Of a stretch of 17,209 nt of DNA, positions 1 to 7,435 are shown piece by piece. Origin of the DNA: Robiginitomaculum sp. (GTDB lineage Bacteria > Pseudomonadota > Alphaproteobacteria > Caulobacterales > Maricaulaceae); assembly GCA_021647805.1 (NCBI GenBank), contig JAKITZ010000020.1, positions 1 through 17,209 of the forward strand. Reading direction: 5' to 3'. The notes beneath the pieces were generated by a model, which was not told the origin of the DNA, made no database searches, and saw only the letters and a list, made by a program, of their open reading frames with translations. The position numbers were made by a program, and so were the translations under genes. The first letter of the stretch is position 1, and each line of letters starts with the position of its first letter.

Positions 1-1
1 A

Positions 2-79
2 CCATTCGCCACCGAGGATCAAGACGAGGGAATGGCGGCGTTTATCGAAAAGCGTTCAGCGCATTTTAAACATCGCTAG
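2..79 (+). CDS. C-terminal end of a probable enoyl-CoA hydratase (partial)
   Basis: An open frame enters from the left edge and stops at TAG 77-79, giving the last 25 residues of a protein. The tail, which begins PFATEDQDEGMAAFIEKR and ends in KHR, has the 'ATED..EGM.AF.EKR...F' signature seen at the C-terminus of crotonase-fold enoyl-CoA hydratases/isomerases, where this helix closes the acyl-CoA site. The start and catalytic region lie outside the window, so the exact reaction cannot be given. The identification rests on a short tail that matches the family closely. It may be unrelated in function to the ABC transporter that follows 313 nt later. Confidence 0.6.
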   Translation, partial: PFATEDQDEGMAAFIEKRSAHFKHR

Positions 80-83
80 TTAG

Positions 84-107
84 AGCAATCTTCAGTAAAA
101 GTGGGAA
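84..107 (+). repeat. 24-nt direct repeat, copy 1
   Basis: This 24-nt stretch, starting agcaatcttc and ending agtgggaa, recurs exactly at 146-169. In this copy it continues into ccggtttt, which makes the 19-nt string 97-115 an exact reverse complement of 10393-10411. Strings of the aaccggttccc type are common in dispersed palindromic repeats of alphaproteobacteria. Confidence 0.8.
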
Positions 108-130
108 CCGGTTTTACGGCAAAAGATTGC
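85..130. repeat. Nested inverted repeat containing the aaccggtt core
   Basis: The outer arms gcaatctt (85-92) and aagattgc (123-130) are perfect complements. Inside them taaaa (96-100) pairs with tttta (112-116) around the palindromic core aaccggtt (106-113). The unit can form a cruciform or RNA hairpin and looks like a small dispersed palindromic element rather than a terminator, because no T-tract follows. Confidence 0.65.
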
Positions 131-143
131 GACCACTAAAGAT
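129..143 (+). repeat. 15-nt direct repeat, copy 1
   Basis: gcgaccactaaagat at this place recurs exactly at 281-295. Both copies directly follow a palindromic block (85-130 and 189-234 with flanks), which suggests that the 15-mer is the constant right end of a mosaic repeat unit. Confidence 0.65.
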
Positions 144-145
144 TT

Positions 146-169
146 AGCAATCTTCAGTAAAAGTGGGAA
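146..169 (+). repeat. 24-nt direct repeat, copy 2
   Basis: Exact second copy of 84-107. After the shared 24 nt the sequence diverges (ttcttttgtct instead of ccggttttac), so this copy has lost or never had the right half of the palindrome seen in copy 1. Confidence 0.8.
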
Positions 170-212
170 TTCTTTTGTCTCGCGGCAAAGTGCTTCGCAC
201 TGCCTCCGACAG

Positions 213-234
213 GCGGCTTGACCGGTCGAGGCGC
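213..234. repeat. Imperfect 22-bp palindrome around gaccggtc
   Basis: The two 11-nt halves are complementary except for one mismatch and one G-T pair, with the perfect 8-bp core gaccggtc at 220-227. A smaller hairpin (agtgc 189-193 / gcact 197-201) lies just upstream. The shape resembles a REP-type palindrome. No function is evident. Confidence 0.5.
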
Positions 235-280
235 AGTCGCACCTAGTTAGTAATGTAAGTTTATCGCGCAGTGAGCAAAT

Positions 281-295
281 GCGACCACTAAAGAT
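281..295 (+). repeat. 15-nt direct repeat, copy 2
   Basis: Exact second copy of the 15-mer at 129-143, now followed by atttg. Together with the 24-nt repeat pair it suggests duplication of a repeat unit within this gap. Confidence 0.65.
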
Positions 296-392
296 ATTTG
301 ATTTGCCAACAAAAGTTTTGGTGCAAAGTGAATCGGAAATGCGCTAGTAGTAGGCACTAAAACTCACCAATAACGGGCTACAGAAATTCAAT

Positions 393-2303
393 ATGGCTAA
401 TGACCCAAAAATAACGGCAGTTAGTGAAGCGTCTCTAGACGCAATAGATAATGACCGTGGCTCATCATTTGCTGAAGAACTAGAGCGGGATCGCCAGCAT
501 CGTAAAAAGTCCAAAAGCGCAAAACCATTACGGCGTTTAATACCGTTTGTTTTACAATACCCATGGTTACTTATTGCTTTTGTGTTTTTTTTGGCTTTAG
601 CATCAACTTTGGCGTTATTGTTACCAGCGGCGTTTCGGCTGGTGGTTGATTGCGGGTTTTCTGGCGATGTCAGCTCGCAAATATGCCAAACATTTACACT
701 TGATGGCAGTCTTGCCGGATATTTTTCCGCTGGAATAATATTGGCAATATTGTTAGGGCTTACTGCGGCTTTGCGATACTATTTCATCAGCCGACTTGGT
801 GAGCGGGTGGTCGCTGATTTGCGCCGGGCGGTGTATGATCATTTGTTAAGGCTTAGCCCCGGATATTTTGCCCACATTCGTACCGGCGAGGTTTTGTCAC
901 GATTAACCACGGACACGGCGCTTATTCAAACGGTTGTTGGCTCTTCTGTTTCGGTGGCCGCGCGCACGTTAACCACAACATTTGGTGCATTAATATTGAT
1001 GGTTGTTGTCAGCTGGAAGCTGGCGTTGTTGATGTTAGCTGTCGGGCCGATCATTTTACTGCCGATCATCTTTTATGGACGGCGGGTGCAACGTCTATCG
1101 CGCATGAGCCAAGACAGTTTAGCCGAAGCCTCGGCAAGAGCTGCAGAAAGCATTAGGGCTATTGAAACAGTACAAGCCTTTACCAGAGAAGAAGAAGAGC
1201 GCGCGCATTTTGGCCAAGCGGTAGAAGAAACTTATTTGGTATCTATGCGCCGCATTATTGCCAGAACTTTTATGTCAGCGATAATTACCTCTTTCACGTT
1301 AGGTGGGCTTATTACGGTGCTTTGGTTTGGTGCGGTACAGGTACAAGGTGGAGCGATGTCACCAGGCGCAATGACCCAGTTTGTCATGTATGCATTTGTT
1401 GCTGTTATGGGCGTTGGAATTATTACCGAAACTTATGCGGAAATAATGCGAGCCGCAGGTGCCACAGAGCGGATCATGGAATTGCTAAGTGCAAAGCCGG
1501 ATATTACCAAGCCTGAGGAATTTGAAAATACTGATATAATAGTTAAAGGTGAAATTGAATTCACCGCTGTTGATTTCAATTATCCATCAAGACCTGCAAC
1601 ACATGTTCTAAAAAACATCTCTCTTTTGGCAAAGCCGCGTCAGACAATTGCTTTGGTTGGCCCTTCGGGGGCTGGAAAAAGCACAATGTTTCAAATGATA
1701 TTGCGGTTTTATGACCCGCAATCAGGCATTATCAGTGTTGATGGTGTTGATATAAAGAATATGGATCCGGCATTGCTGCGATCTTCCATATCAATTGTGC
1801 AACAAAATGCTCCACTGTTTTCTGGCTCTGTTGCTCAAAACATTCGGTTTGGAAAATCATCAGCCAGTGAAGAGCAGATAAAGACCGCTGCGATCGCCGC
1901 CAATGCGCATGATTTCATCATGGCTCTGCCGCAAGGTTACGAAACTCCATTAGGAGAAAACGCGATGACGCTTTCTGGTGGTCAAAGGCAACGGTTGGCA
2001 ATAGCACGGGCGGTATTACGTGATGCGCCAATTTTATTGCTTGATGAGGCAACTAGCGCCCTTGATTCCGAAAATGAAATAGCAATTCAAAAGGCCTTTG
2101 AAACTGTATCAGCCAATCGAACGACTATTGTAATAGCTCACCGGCTGTCTACTATTTTGCGTGCAGACAAAATAGTAGTAATGGACGAGGGTCAAATTAT
2201 TGACCAAGGAACACATGGGGAGCTTTTGTCTCGTGGCGGGCTGTATGCGCGTCTTGCGGAGTTACAATTTGGGACTCAGGCGATAAACGGTGAAAGAGCT
2301 TAG
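393..2303 (+). CDS. ABCB-type ABC exporter, fused permease and ATPase
   Basis: The product (636 aa) is a half-transporter expected to work as a homodimer in the inner membrane, driving export of a lipid or drug-like substrate by ATP hydrolysis. After a charged cytosolic N-terminus (about 1-45), six hydrophobic segments fall at roughly 50-350. The nucleotide-binding domain covers about 385-625: aromatic A-loop Y397, Walker A GPSGAGKST 423-431, Q-loop Q470/Q471, signature LSGGQ 527-531, Walker B ILLLDE 547-552 and switch H583. All catalytic residues are present and the length is normal. It resembles the MsbA-related exporters common in alphaproteobacteria, so lipid-linked export is possible, but the substrate cannot be read from the sequence. 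The ATG at 393 lacks a clear Shine-Dalgarno sequence. It stands alone on its strand, 257 nt before the TonB-dependent receptor. Confidence 0.93.
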   Translation: MANDPKITAVSEASLDAIDNDRGSSFAEELERDRQHRKKSKSAKPLRRLIPFVLQYPWLLIAFVFFLALASTLALLLPAAFRLVVDCGFSGDVSSQICQTFTLDGSLAGYFSAGIILAILLGLTAALRYYFISRLGERVVADLRRAVYDHLLRLSPGYFAHIRTGEVLSRLTTDTALIQTVVGSSVSVAARTLTTTFGALILMVVVSWKLALLMLAVGPIILLPIIFYGRRVQRLSRMSQDSLAEASARAAESIRAIETVQAFTREEEERAHFGQAVEETYLVSMRRIIARTFMSAIITSFTLGGLITVLWFGAVQVQGGAMSPGAMTQFVMYAFVAVMGVGIITETYAEIMRAAGATERIMELLSAKPDITKPEEFENTDIIVKGEIEFTAVDFNYPSRPATHVLKNISLLAKPRQTIALVGPSGAGKSTMFQMILRFYDPQSGIISVDGVDIKNMDPALLRSSISIVQQNAPLFSGSVAQNIRFGKSSASEEQIKTAAIAANAHDFIMALPQGYETPLGENAMTLSGGQRQRLAIARAVLRDAPILLLDEATSALDSENEIAIQKAFETVSANRTTIVIAHRLSTILRADKIVVMDEGQIIDQGTHGELLSRGGLYARLAELQFGTQAINGERA

Positions 2304-2560
2304 GGTTTCCAGCAATTGACAAGTCGTGTTTTTATTTAATGTATTAGTTTTGCAACACTTTTGGGCAGGAGTTGTAGCAAATGTACGGTATTTGTTATCG
2401 GTGAGGTTTATGATTAGGTTGCATTCGTTGCCGGTTTAATTTAAAGTTCTTACAAGGCTCTTAGAAATTGAAGGGTTTTTTTTTGCAAGAATTCAGAGTA
2501 ATAAATTAGAAGCTACCTTTCGACAAAAGTTGTTAGGCTTGATATATCAGGGGAAGTAAA
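2304..2560 (+). other. Leader / intergenic region before the receptor gene
   Basis: This gap holds the promoter candidate described separately, an imperfect stem (ttgcaac near 2350 against gttgtagcaa near 2371-2380), a run of about ten T after gaaggg near 2475-2485, and the ribosome binding site of the receptor at 2550-2556. I see no clean terminator for the ABC transporter, no second gene and no recognisable cobalamin, TPP or FMN riboswitch core. Confidence 0.5.
2316..2345 (+). promoter_or_regulatory. Possible sigma-70 promoter of the TonB-dependent receptor
   Basis: A perfect -35 hexamer TTGACA at 2316-2321 is followed, after 18 nt, by TGTATT (2340-2345), which matches four of six bases of the -10 consensus. 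It lies just past the stop codon of the ABC transporter and would give the receptor mRNA a leader of about 210 nt. This is a visual match only. I recognise no known riboswitch in the leader. Confidence 0.35.
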
Positions 2561-4978
2561 TTGAGTACATTTAAACAAACACTAAGACAAACATCCATGT
2601 GGGTTGCTGCTTCAGCGGTCGCTATGGCATTTGCAACACCAACTTTCGCCCAAAGTGGCGACGAAGAGGTCGTTGATGAAATTGTTACCATTGGTAGCAG
2701 AAGCAGTAAGCCTCGTTCAATTCAAAATTCAACGGTTCCTATTGACGTGATCTCCGGCGAAGAGTTTTCTAATATGGGTAATGTCGCTGATATTACAGAT
2801 AGCTTGAAAACGTTAATTCCATCTTATACGGCAACTCCAGCTACCGGCGATGGTAGTTCGTTTGTTCGCCCGACATCTTTGCGCGGCACGGCTTCTGACC
2901 AGACCTTGGTTATGGTAAATGGTAAACGTCGTCACCGCTCAGCTTTGGTGCAGTTCTTTGCTCCTGCGGCTGGTAATGGTGCGCAGTCTCCTGACGTAGC
3001 AATGATCCCAAGTATTGCTTTGAAGAGAGTTGAAGTTCTTCGTGATGGCGCTGCTGCGCAATACGGATCAGATGCGATCGCCGGTGTTATTAACTTTGTT
3101 TTGAAAGATTCAGCCGAGGGCGGTGAAGTTGTTGCTCAGTATGGTCAGTTCTATGAAGGCGAAGTTAGCTACAAAATTGCTGGTAATGTTGGTTTGCCTA
3201 TTGGCGACAAAGGCTTTGTCAATATCAGTGGTGAGTACGTTGACAATGAAGCACTGTCTCGCGGCCTTATCCGTCCAGATGCTCAAGCATTAATCGATGC
3301 TGGCGTTGCGGGCGTTGGTGGTGATTCACCGTTTGGCGATGCTCCTTTCACTCAGACATGGGGTCGTCCAGAAACCAGTGGTCTTAGACTATTCGTAAAT
3401 TCTGCAGTTGAGATTAACTCGAATGTAGACGCTTATTTGTTCGGTAACTTTGCTGACACTGATGGTCGTTATAGATTCTTCTATCGTAACCCTGGTCACT
3501 CAACCTTGGCTACCTTGAACGGTTTGGGCTTTACTGGCCTGCCTGCTGGGTACACTCCGTATCTTGACGGCAAGCAACAAGATTTCAGTGCGGTCGGTGG
3601 ATTTAAAGGTACTATGGACAGTGGTTGGTTCTACGACCTTAGCCTTGGCTATGGTAAAAACACCTTGGACTATACTTTGTTCAACACTATCAACCCATCA
3701 TTGGGTCTTGATGCCAGCTTACAAATCCCACAGCGGGATTTCCAAGTCGGTGGTTATGAGCAAAGAGAGATAAACCTCAACGTTGATATGTCAAAGCAAG
3801 TTTCTGACACTGTTAATTTCGCCTTCGGTGGTGAGTGGCGCAGAGAAACTTATGTGATCAATCCTGGTGAGCCAAATTCATATCTTGGGTCTGGTTCCAA
3901 CGGCCTTGGCGGTTTCAGCCCTGCTGACTCCGGTTCATTCTCGCGAAGCAATTATGCAGCATATGCTGATGTTGAGCATGAGTTAACTGATCGCTTGTTA
4001 ATGCAGTATGCAGTACGTTTCGAGGATTTCTCAGATTTTGGTTCAACCATTAACTGGAAAGTTGCTGGTAGTTATGCAGTTACTGATGATCTTAATTTCC
4101 GTGGCGCTGTTTCAACCGGCTTCCACGCTCCTACGCCTGGTCAGGCCAATGTTCGCACCACCATTACTACATTTGACGGTGTAACTGGTCTACAAGTTGA
4201 AGAAGGTCTTGTTCCTCCAGGTAGTGCTGCGGCGCTGGCTGCGGGTGGAGCACCTTTGAGAGAGGAAACGTCAACCAATTATAGCTTTGGCTTTGCTAGC
4301 AGCCTATCAGACAGAACCAGTTTGACTGTTGATGCGTACCGGATTGATGTTCGTGATCGTATTTATCGTACTGGTGATATTGCTGTTCCAGGTAGTACAA
4401 CTGGTGCGACAATCTCGTTCTACACCAATGCATTGGATGTTAGGCACTCAGGTCTTGATGTAGTGTTGGCTTCCGGCTTTGATTGGAATGATAATGTAAG
4501 CACTGATATTTCATTGGCTGCTAGCTATAATCAGATCAATGTTCTTGGACAACAGCAAGTAATCACTCCAACAGGTCCGGTTACTCCGGTTAGCGATGCT
4601 AATGTTGAAGATATCGAGAATAACTACCCTTCCATGCGCTTTGTACTTGGTACTAATACGTACTTTGCTGATGACTGGAACTTGATGGTTCGTGCCAACT
4701 ACTATGGTACGCATTATGATGAACGTGGTAGAATTGGCGCAGCGGTTAACCCAAGTGCTGAAATTGCGGCAACTATCTATTTCGATGCCGAGCTTGGTTA
4801 TGATGTCAATGACATGGTTAGAGTTGCCTTTGGCGGAAGCAATATTTTCAACTCTTATGTTGGTACCATTGGCGCGCCTAACGCAAACCGTTTAAGCGTT
4901 GGCCTTCAATACCCACGTCGTAGTGCTGCTAATTACGAAGGTGGTTCTTGGTACGCTAATGTTAAGTTGAAATTCTAA
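2561..4978 (+). CDS. TonB-dependent outer-membrane receptor, substrate unknown
   Basis: The product (805 aa) should take up a scarce ligand across the outer membrane using TonB-ExbBD energy. The start is TTG at 2561, chosen because ggggaag (2550-2556) sits at a good distance and because it gives a proper signal peptide: basic residues, a hydrophobic stretch about 13-25 and a cleavage site after TFA-30. A TonB-box-like DEIVTIGS follows at 39-46. The plug domain (about 55-185) has the usual order, including LRGT..DQTLVMVNGKRRHR, IPSIALKRVEVLRDG and AAAQYGSDAIAGVINFVL. The rest is the 22-strand barrel, ending in the aromatic terminal F required for BAM assembly. Codons lean strongly to GGT, GCT and CGT, suggesting high expression. 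No transport partner lies next to it, so iron, vitamin, sugar or peptide uptake remain open. Confidence 0.93.
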   Translation: MSTFKQTLRQTSMWVAASAVAMAFATPTFAQSGDEEVVDEIVTIGSRSSKPRSIQNSTVPIDVISGEEFSNMGNVADITDSLKTLIPSYTATPATGDGSSFVRPTSLRGTASDQTLVMVNGKRRHRSALVQFFAPAAGNGAQSPDVAMIPSIALKRVEVLRDGAAAQYGSDAIAGVINFVLKDSAEGGEVVAQYGQFYEGEVSYKIAGNVGLPIGDKGFVNISGEYVDNEALSRGLIRPDAQALIDAGVAGVGGDSPFGDAPFTQTWGRPETSGLRLFVNSAVEINSNVDAYLFGNFADTDGRYRFFYRNPGHSTLATLNGLGFTGLPAGYTPYLDGKQQDFSAVGGFKGTMDSGWFYDLSLGYGKNTLDYTLFNTINPSLGLDASLQIPQRDFQVGGYEQREINLNVDMSKQVSDTVNFAFGGEWRRETYVINPGEPNSYLGSGSNGLGGFSPADSGSFSRSNYAAYADVEHELTDRLLMQYAVRFEDFSDFGSTINWKVAGSYAVTDDLNFRGAVSTGFHAPTPGQANVRTTITTFDGVTGLQVEEGLVPPGSAAALAAGGAPLREETSTNYSFGFASSLSDRTSLTVDAYRIDVRDRIYRTGDIAVPGSTTGATISFYTNALDVRHSGLDVVLASGFDWNDNVSTDISLAASYNQINVLGQQQVITPTGPVTPVSDANVEDIENNYPSMRFVLGTNTYFADDWNLMVRANYYGTHYDERGRIGAAVNPSAEIAATIYFDAELGYDVNDMVRVAFGGSNIFNSYVGTIGAPNANRLSVGLQYPRRSAANYEGGSWYANVKLKF

Positions 4979-5001
4979 TCAACTGAACACAAAATAATAT
5001 T

Positions 5002-5036
5002 AAAGGCCGAGTGGTTTAACCGCTCGGCCTTTTTTT
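5002..5036 (+). terminator. Rho-independent terminator, probably bidirectional
   Basis: An 11-bp stem with one T-G pair (5004-5014 with 5020-5030; outer arms aggccgag and ctcggcct) closes a TTTAA loop and runs into a T-tract ending at 5036. It sits 25 nt after the receptor stop codon. On the opposite strand the stem is followed by TTTAATATTATTTTG, so it may also stop transcription coming from the convergent BKACE gene. Confidence 0.92.
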
Positions 5037-5100
5037 GTGCGCGTAGCAAATGTATGGATAGGGCAAATTTTCAGCTTGCTTGAGCCAGAATGCCGTTCAA

Positions 5101-5907
5101 TTACAAAGAGAAAATGTTTCTAACATCATTAGCGTTAGCTATTTTGCGCCCGGTTTTGTTTGCCGCCTGTTGGCAAATATCGATCATCTCGCTATGTCCA
5201 CGTAATAATTGTTGTGAGCTGTTATAAATATTGTTTTCAAAACCAACTCGTATATGGCCTGCATTGTCGGCAGCAAATGCGACTAAAGGGATCTCTTCTG
5301 TGCCAAACCCGCAAACAGCCCAAGGAGAAGTCATGTTTTTTGCTATATCAGCCATGATGGTGGACTGCTGTTGATCCGCTCCACTACGACCGATAACCAG
5401 TAATACAAATGGATTATCATCGGCAAAAATTCCGCGTCGGCGATAATCTTCAAATCGTCTGCAATCTTCTTGATCGTACAAAATATATTGCGGGAAAATT
5501 TTCTCAAAGCGTAGCCAAGAGAAAAACTCGGCAGCTTCGGTAAGGTTTTTCTCAGTGGCGCATAGCTCACGCAAAGCAAGGGATACTGCTTCTGGTTTTA
5601 ACTCTTTAACTATTTGCATTTGTTGCGCTGCGCTATATTTTCCAACCGCCTCAGAGGTAATTTGAATAACCAACTTCTCGCCAACTGCATCACGTACCGC
5701 TTTGATGCTGGCGCGATAGCGTTCAACATCAAGCGAGTGTTGATTATTATTGTCTCGCACATGAAGGTGTAAAATACTGGCGCCAGCGGCAACTATTTCT
5801 TCCGCACAAGCTGCCATTTCAGATGGTGTAATTGGCAAATCAGGATGATCAGTTTTTTGCCGCCGCGCACCATTTGGCGCCGAGATCACAATAAGTGGAT
5901 CACTCAT
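5101..5907 (-). CDS. BKACE-family beta-keto acid cleavage enzyme (DUF849)
   Basis: Members of this TIM-barrel family condense a beta-keto acid with acetyl-CoA and release acetoacetate plus a new acyl-CoA; the founding member is the 3-keto-5-aminohexanoate cleavage enzyme of lysine fermentation. The ATG at 5907 gives 268 aa; an upstream TTG (5922) is possible but less likely. Visible motifs are the N-terminal APNGARR (10-16), the zinc-binding pair HLH (47-49) in LHLHVRD, and AGHIRVGFEN (216-225), whose Glu224 matches the third zinc ligand and Arg220 the catalytic arginine. The residue after Glu224 is Asn225, where many family members have Asp. The gene overlaps the aminotransferase stop codon by 8 nt, so translation is coupled and the two should act in one pathway. 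Family assignment is firm; the beta-keto acid substrate is unknown. Confidence 0.88.
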   Translation of the reverse strand: MSDPLIVISAPNGARRQKTDHPDLPITPSEMAACAEEIVAAGASILHLHVRDNNNQHSLDVERYRASIKAVRDAVGEKLVIQITSEAVGKYSAAQQMQIVKELKPEAVSLALRELCATEKNLTEAAEFFSWLRFEKIFPQYILYDQEDCRRFEDYRRRGIFADDNPFVLLVIGRSGADQQQSTIMADIAKNMTSPWAVCGFGTEEIPLVAFAADNAGHIRVGFENNIYNSSQQLLRGHSEMIDICQQAANKTGRKIANANDVRNIFSL

Positions 5908-7225
5908 CGAACAGCTCGGCAAATATTGCGGTTAACTTTTCGATCAATAGCTCTATGTGTTGATCTTCAATTATAAATGGCGGTGCTAATAAAATATGGC
6001 TGCCCAGCCCGTCAATTTCTGATCCACCGCCGGGGTAACAGATCAATCCGTGCTTCATGGTTAGTTTATGTAATTTAGCAGTAATTTTTTTTGTATCGGC
6101 AAATGGTTTTTTACTGGCTTTGTCAGCTACAATTTCAATTCCCCTAAACAGGCCCCGGCCACGAATATCACCAATAAAATCTAAATCAGCAAAGGCTTGC
6201 TGCAAGGATTCTTGTAGTTTGTTTCCTTGCTGCGTCACTTTTTCTAAAAGACGATCCTCGTCGATAACCTCCAAAACGGCCAAGCCAGCAGCGCAGGCAC
6301 TTGCATGACCAACATATGTATGCCCGTGTGAAAAACCAGTATTGCTTTCCTGAAGCACCTGATAAACTTTTGAGCTGGCAATGGTTGCTGCCAATGGTTG
6401 GTAGCCGCCGGCTAAACCTTTTGCCAAAGTTACAATGTCTGGAATAAAATCTTCTTGTTCGTGGGCAAAAAATGTTCCGGTACGTCCGGTACCGCACATT
6501 ATTTCATCAGCAATTAGCAATATATCGTATTGATCACAAATTTGGCGTATCCTAGAAAAATAACCTGGAGCGGCTGGAACCACACCGAGTGACGCTCCAA
6601 CTATCGGCTCAGCAATGAATGCAGCAATATTTTCTGCGCCTTCTTGTAAGATCATCGCTTCTAGCAAATTTGCTGCCCGCAACCCATATTCTTGCAAACT
6701 CTCGGTAGCTTTTTGATGACGATAAGCATAACAAGGCTCAATTCGCGGCCATTCTAATAACAGATCACCCATAACCCGGCGACGTGGTAAGTTGCCGCTG
6801 GCGGAAAGTGTTGCCAGTGTGTTTCCGTGATAACTATGAATTCGACTGATAATTTTTTGTTTTGATATTAGCCCTTTGGCTCGCCAGTATTGCCATACCA
6901 TTTTTATGGCTGTTTCATTGGCTTCCGAACCGCCAGATGTGAAGTAAGCTTTGGCACCAAATTGGTTGAATTTCTCTACTAACCGCCCAGCCAGCTCCTC
7001 TTGTGGCCGGTTAGAAAAGAAAGCTGTATGGGCAAAGCTCATCTGGTTAATTTGATCGCATAAAGCCTTTACTACTTTTTTATGTTGATGGCCAAGGCAT
7101 GAAACTGCTGCGCCACCACTCATATCAAGATAGGCTCTGTTATCCTGATCATAGATATACATACCTTCGGCTCTAACTGCTAAAGGGTAGTTTTTTTTTG
7201 CCGTACGATGAAAAACAGAACTCAT
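5900..7225 (-). CDS. Class III PLP-dependent aminotransferase
   Basis: The product (441 aa, normal length) is a fold-type I PLP enzyme of the omega-amino acid / DAPA-aminotransferase group. The features visible are MSGGAAVSCLGH (35-46), FTSGGSEANE (95-104) for phosphate binding, SYHG (131-134) stacking on the cofactor, the ADEIMCGTGRTG block (239-250) with the pyridine-nitrogen aspartate D240, and the Schiff-base lysine K269 in TLAKGLAGGYQPLAA. All key residues are present. It is the first gene of a two-gene unit with the BKACE enzyme, which suggests that it makes or consumes a beta-keto acid from a beta- or omega-amino acid. The amino donor and substrate cannot be deduced. The ATG at 7225 is preceded by GGAG nine bases upstream, and that GGAG belongs to a repeat element (7231-7360). 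Confidence 0.9.
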   Translation of the reverse strand: MSSVFHRTAKKNYPLAVRAEGMYIYDQDNRAYLDMSGGAAVSCLGHQHKKVVKALCDQINQMSFAHTAFFSNRPQEELAGRLVEKFNQFGAKAYFTSGGSEANETAIKMVWQYWRAKGLISKQKIISRIHSYHGNTLATLSASGNLPRRRVMGDLLLEWPRIEPCYAYRHQKATESLQEYGLRAANLLEAMILQEGAENIAAFIAEPIVGASLGVVPAAPGYFSRIRQICDQYDILLIADEIMCGTGRTGTFFAHEQEDFIPDIVTLAKGLAGGYQPLAATIASSKVYQVLQESNTGFSHGHTYVGHASACAAGLAVLEVIDEDRLLEKVTQQGNKLQESLQQAFADLDFIGDIRGRGLFRGIEIVADKASKKPFADTKKITAKLHKLTMKHGLICYPGGGSEIDGLGSHILLAPPFIIEDQHIELLIEKLTAIFAELFDE

Positions 7226-7230
7226 TTATT

Positions 7231-7360
7231 TATACTCCATCGAGCCAAAAAGCTTTAGTCCCGTGCTTGACACGGGATCAGTACCGATTTTTGGATAAGT
7301 TGATGGATCCAGAAGATAAAGTATACTAAAAATGCGGTTTAATTTAGTGTTTTTAGTATA
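7231..7360 (-). repeat. Composite palindromic repeat, copy B
   Basis: Read on the minus strand this 130-nt unit begins with an AT-rich palindrome (7322-7360, 11-bp perfect arms tatactaaaaa / tttttagtata), then a short spacer, then gatccatcaactta (7296-7309), then a three-tier hairpin (tccatc/gatgga; 7245-7251 with 7288-7294; tcccgtg/cacggga at 7259-7277), and ends with gatggagtata (7231-7241). Copy A at 10324-10427 has the same order and the same end sequences but a different hairpin centre. The tcccgtg...cacggga core resembles a palindrome widely dispersed in alphaproteobacterial genomes. It fills most of the 7226-7435 gap, which has no gene. Confidence 0.75.
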
Positions 7361-7435
7361 TTTGAAACTATGATTATTTCAAACCTTATGCCGTAAGCAC
7401 AGTTAAAGTCGATAATTATTTTGCTTTAAGCGTGA

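Larger units (their letters stand above)
80..392. other. Gene-free intergenic stretch rich in small repeats
   Basis: The 313 nt between the hydratase tail and the ABC transporter contain no credible gene. They hold two pairs of direct repeats (84-107 with 146-169, and 129-143 with 281-295), a nested inverted repeat (85-130), a small hairpin (189-201) and an imperfect palindrome (213-234). I see no convincing terminator with a T-tract and no clear sigma-70 promoter. The ABC transporter ATG at 393 has no good Shine-Dalgarno sequence in front of it. Confidence 0.7.

Noticed and set aside
84..295. Possible CRISPR array
   Set aside because: Only two copies of each repeat, with unequal spacing and internal palindromes of other types; no cas genes in the window.
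2304..2560. Cobalamin or other riboswitch in the receptor leader
   Set aside because: No B12-box or other conserved core is visible; only an imperfect stem and a T-run.
2374..5054. The 12-mer gtagcaaatgta on both sides of the receptor gene (2374-2385 and 5043-5054) as insertion target repeats
   Set aside because: A 12-mer match is expected by chance several times in a window of this size, and no mobile-element features flank the gene.
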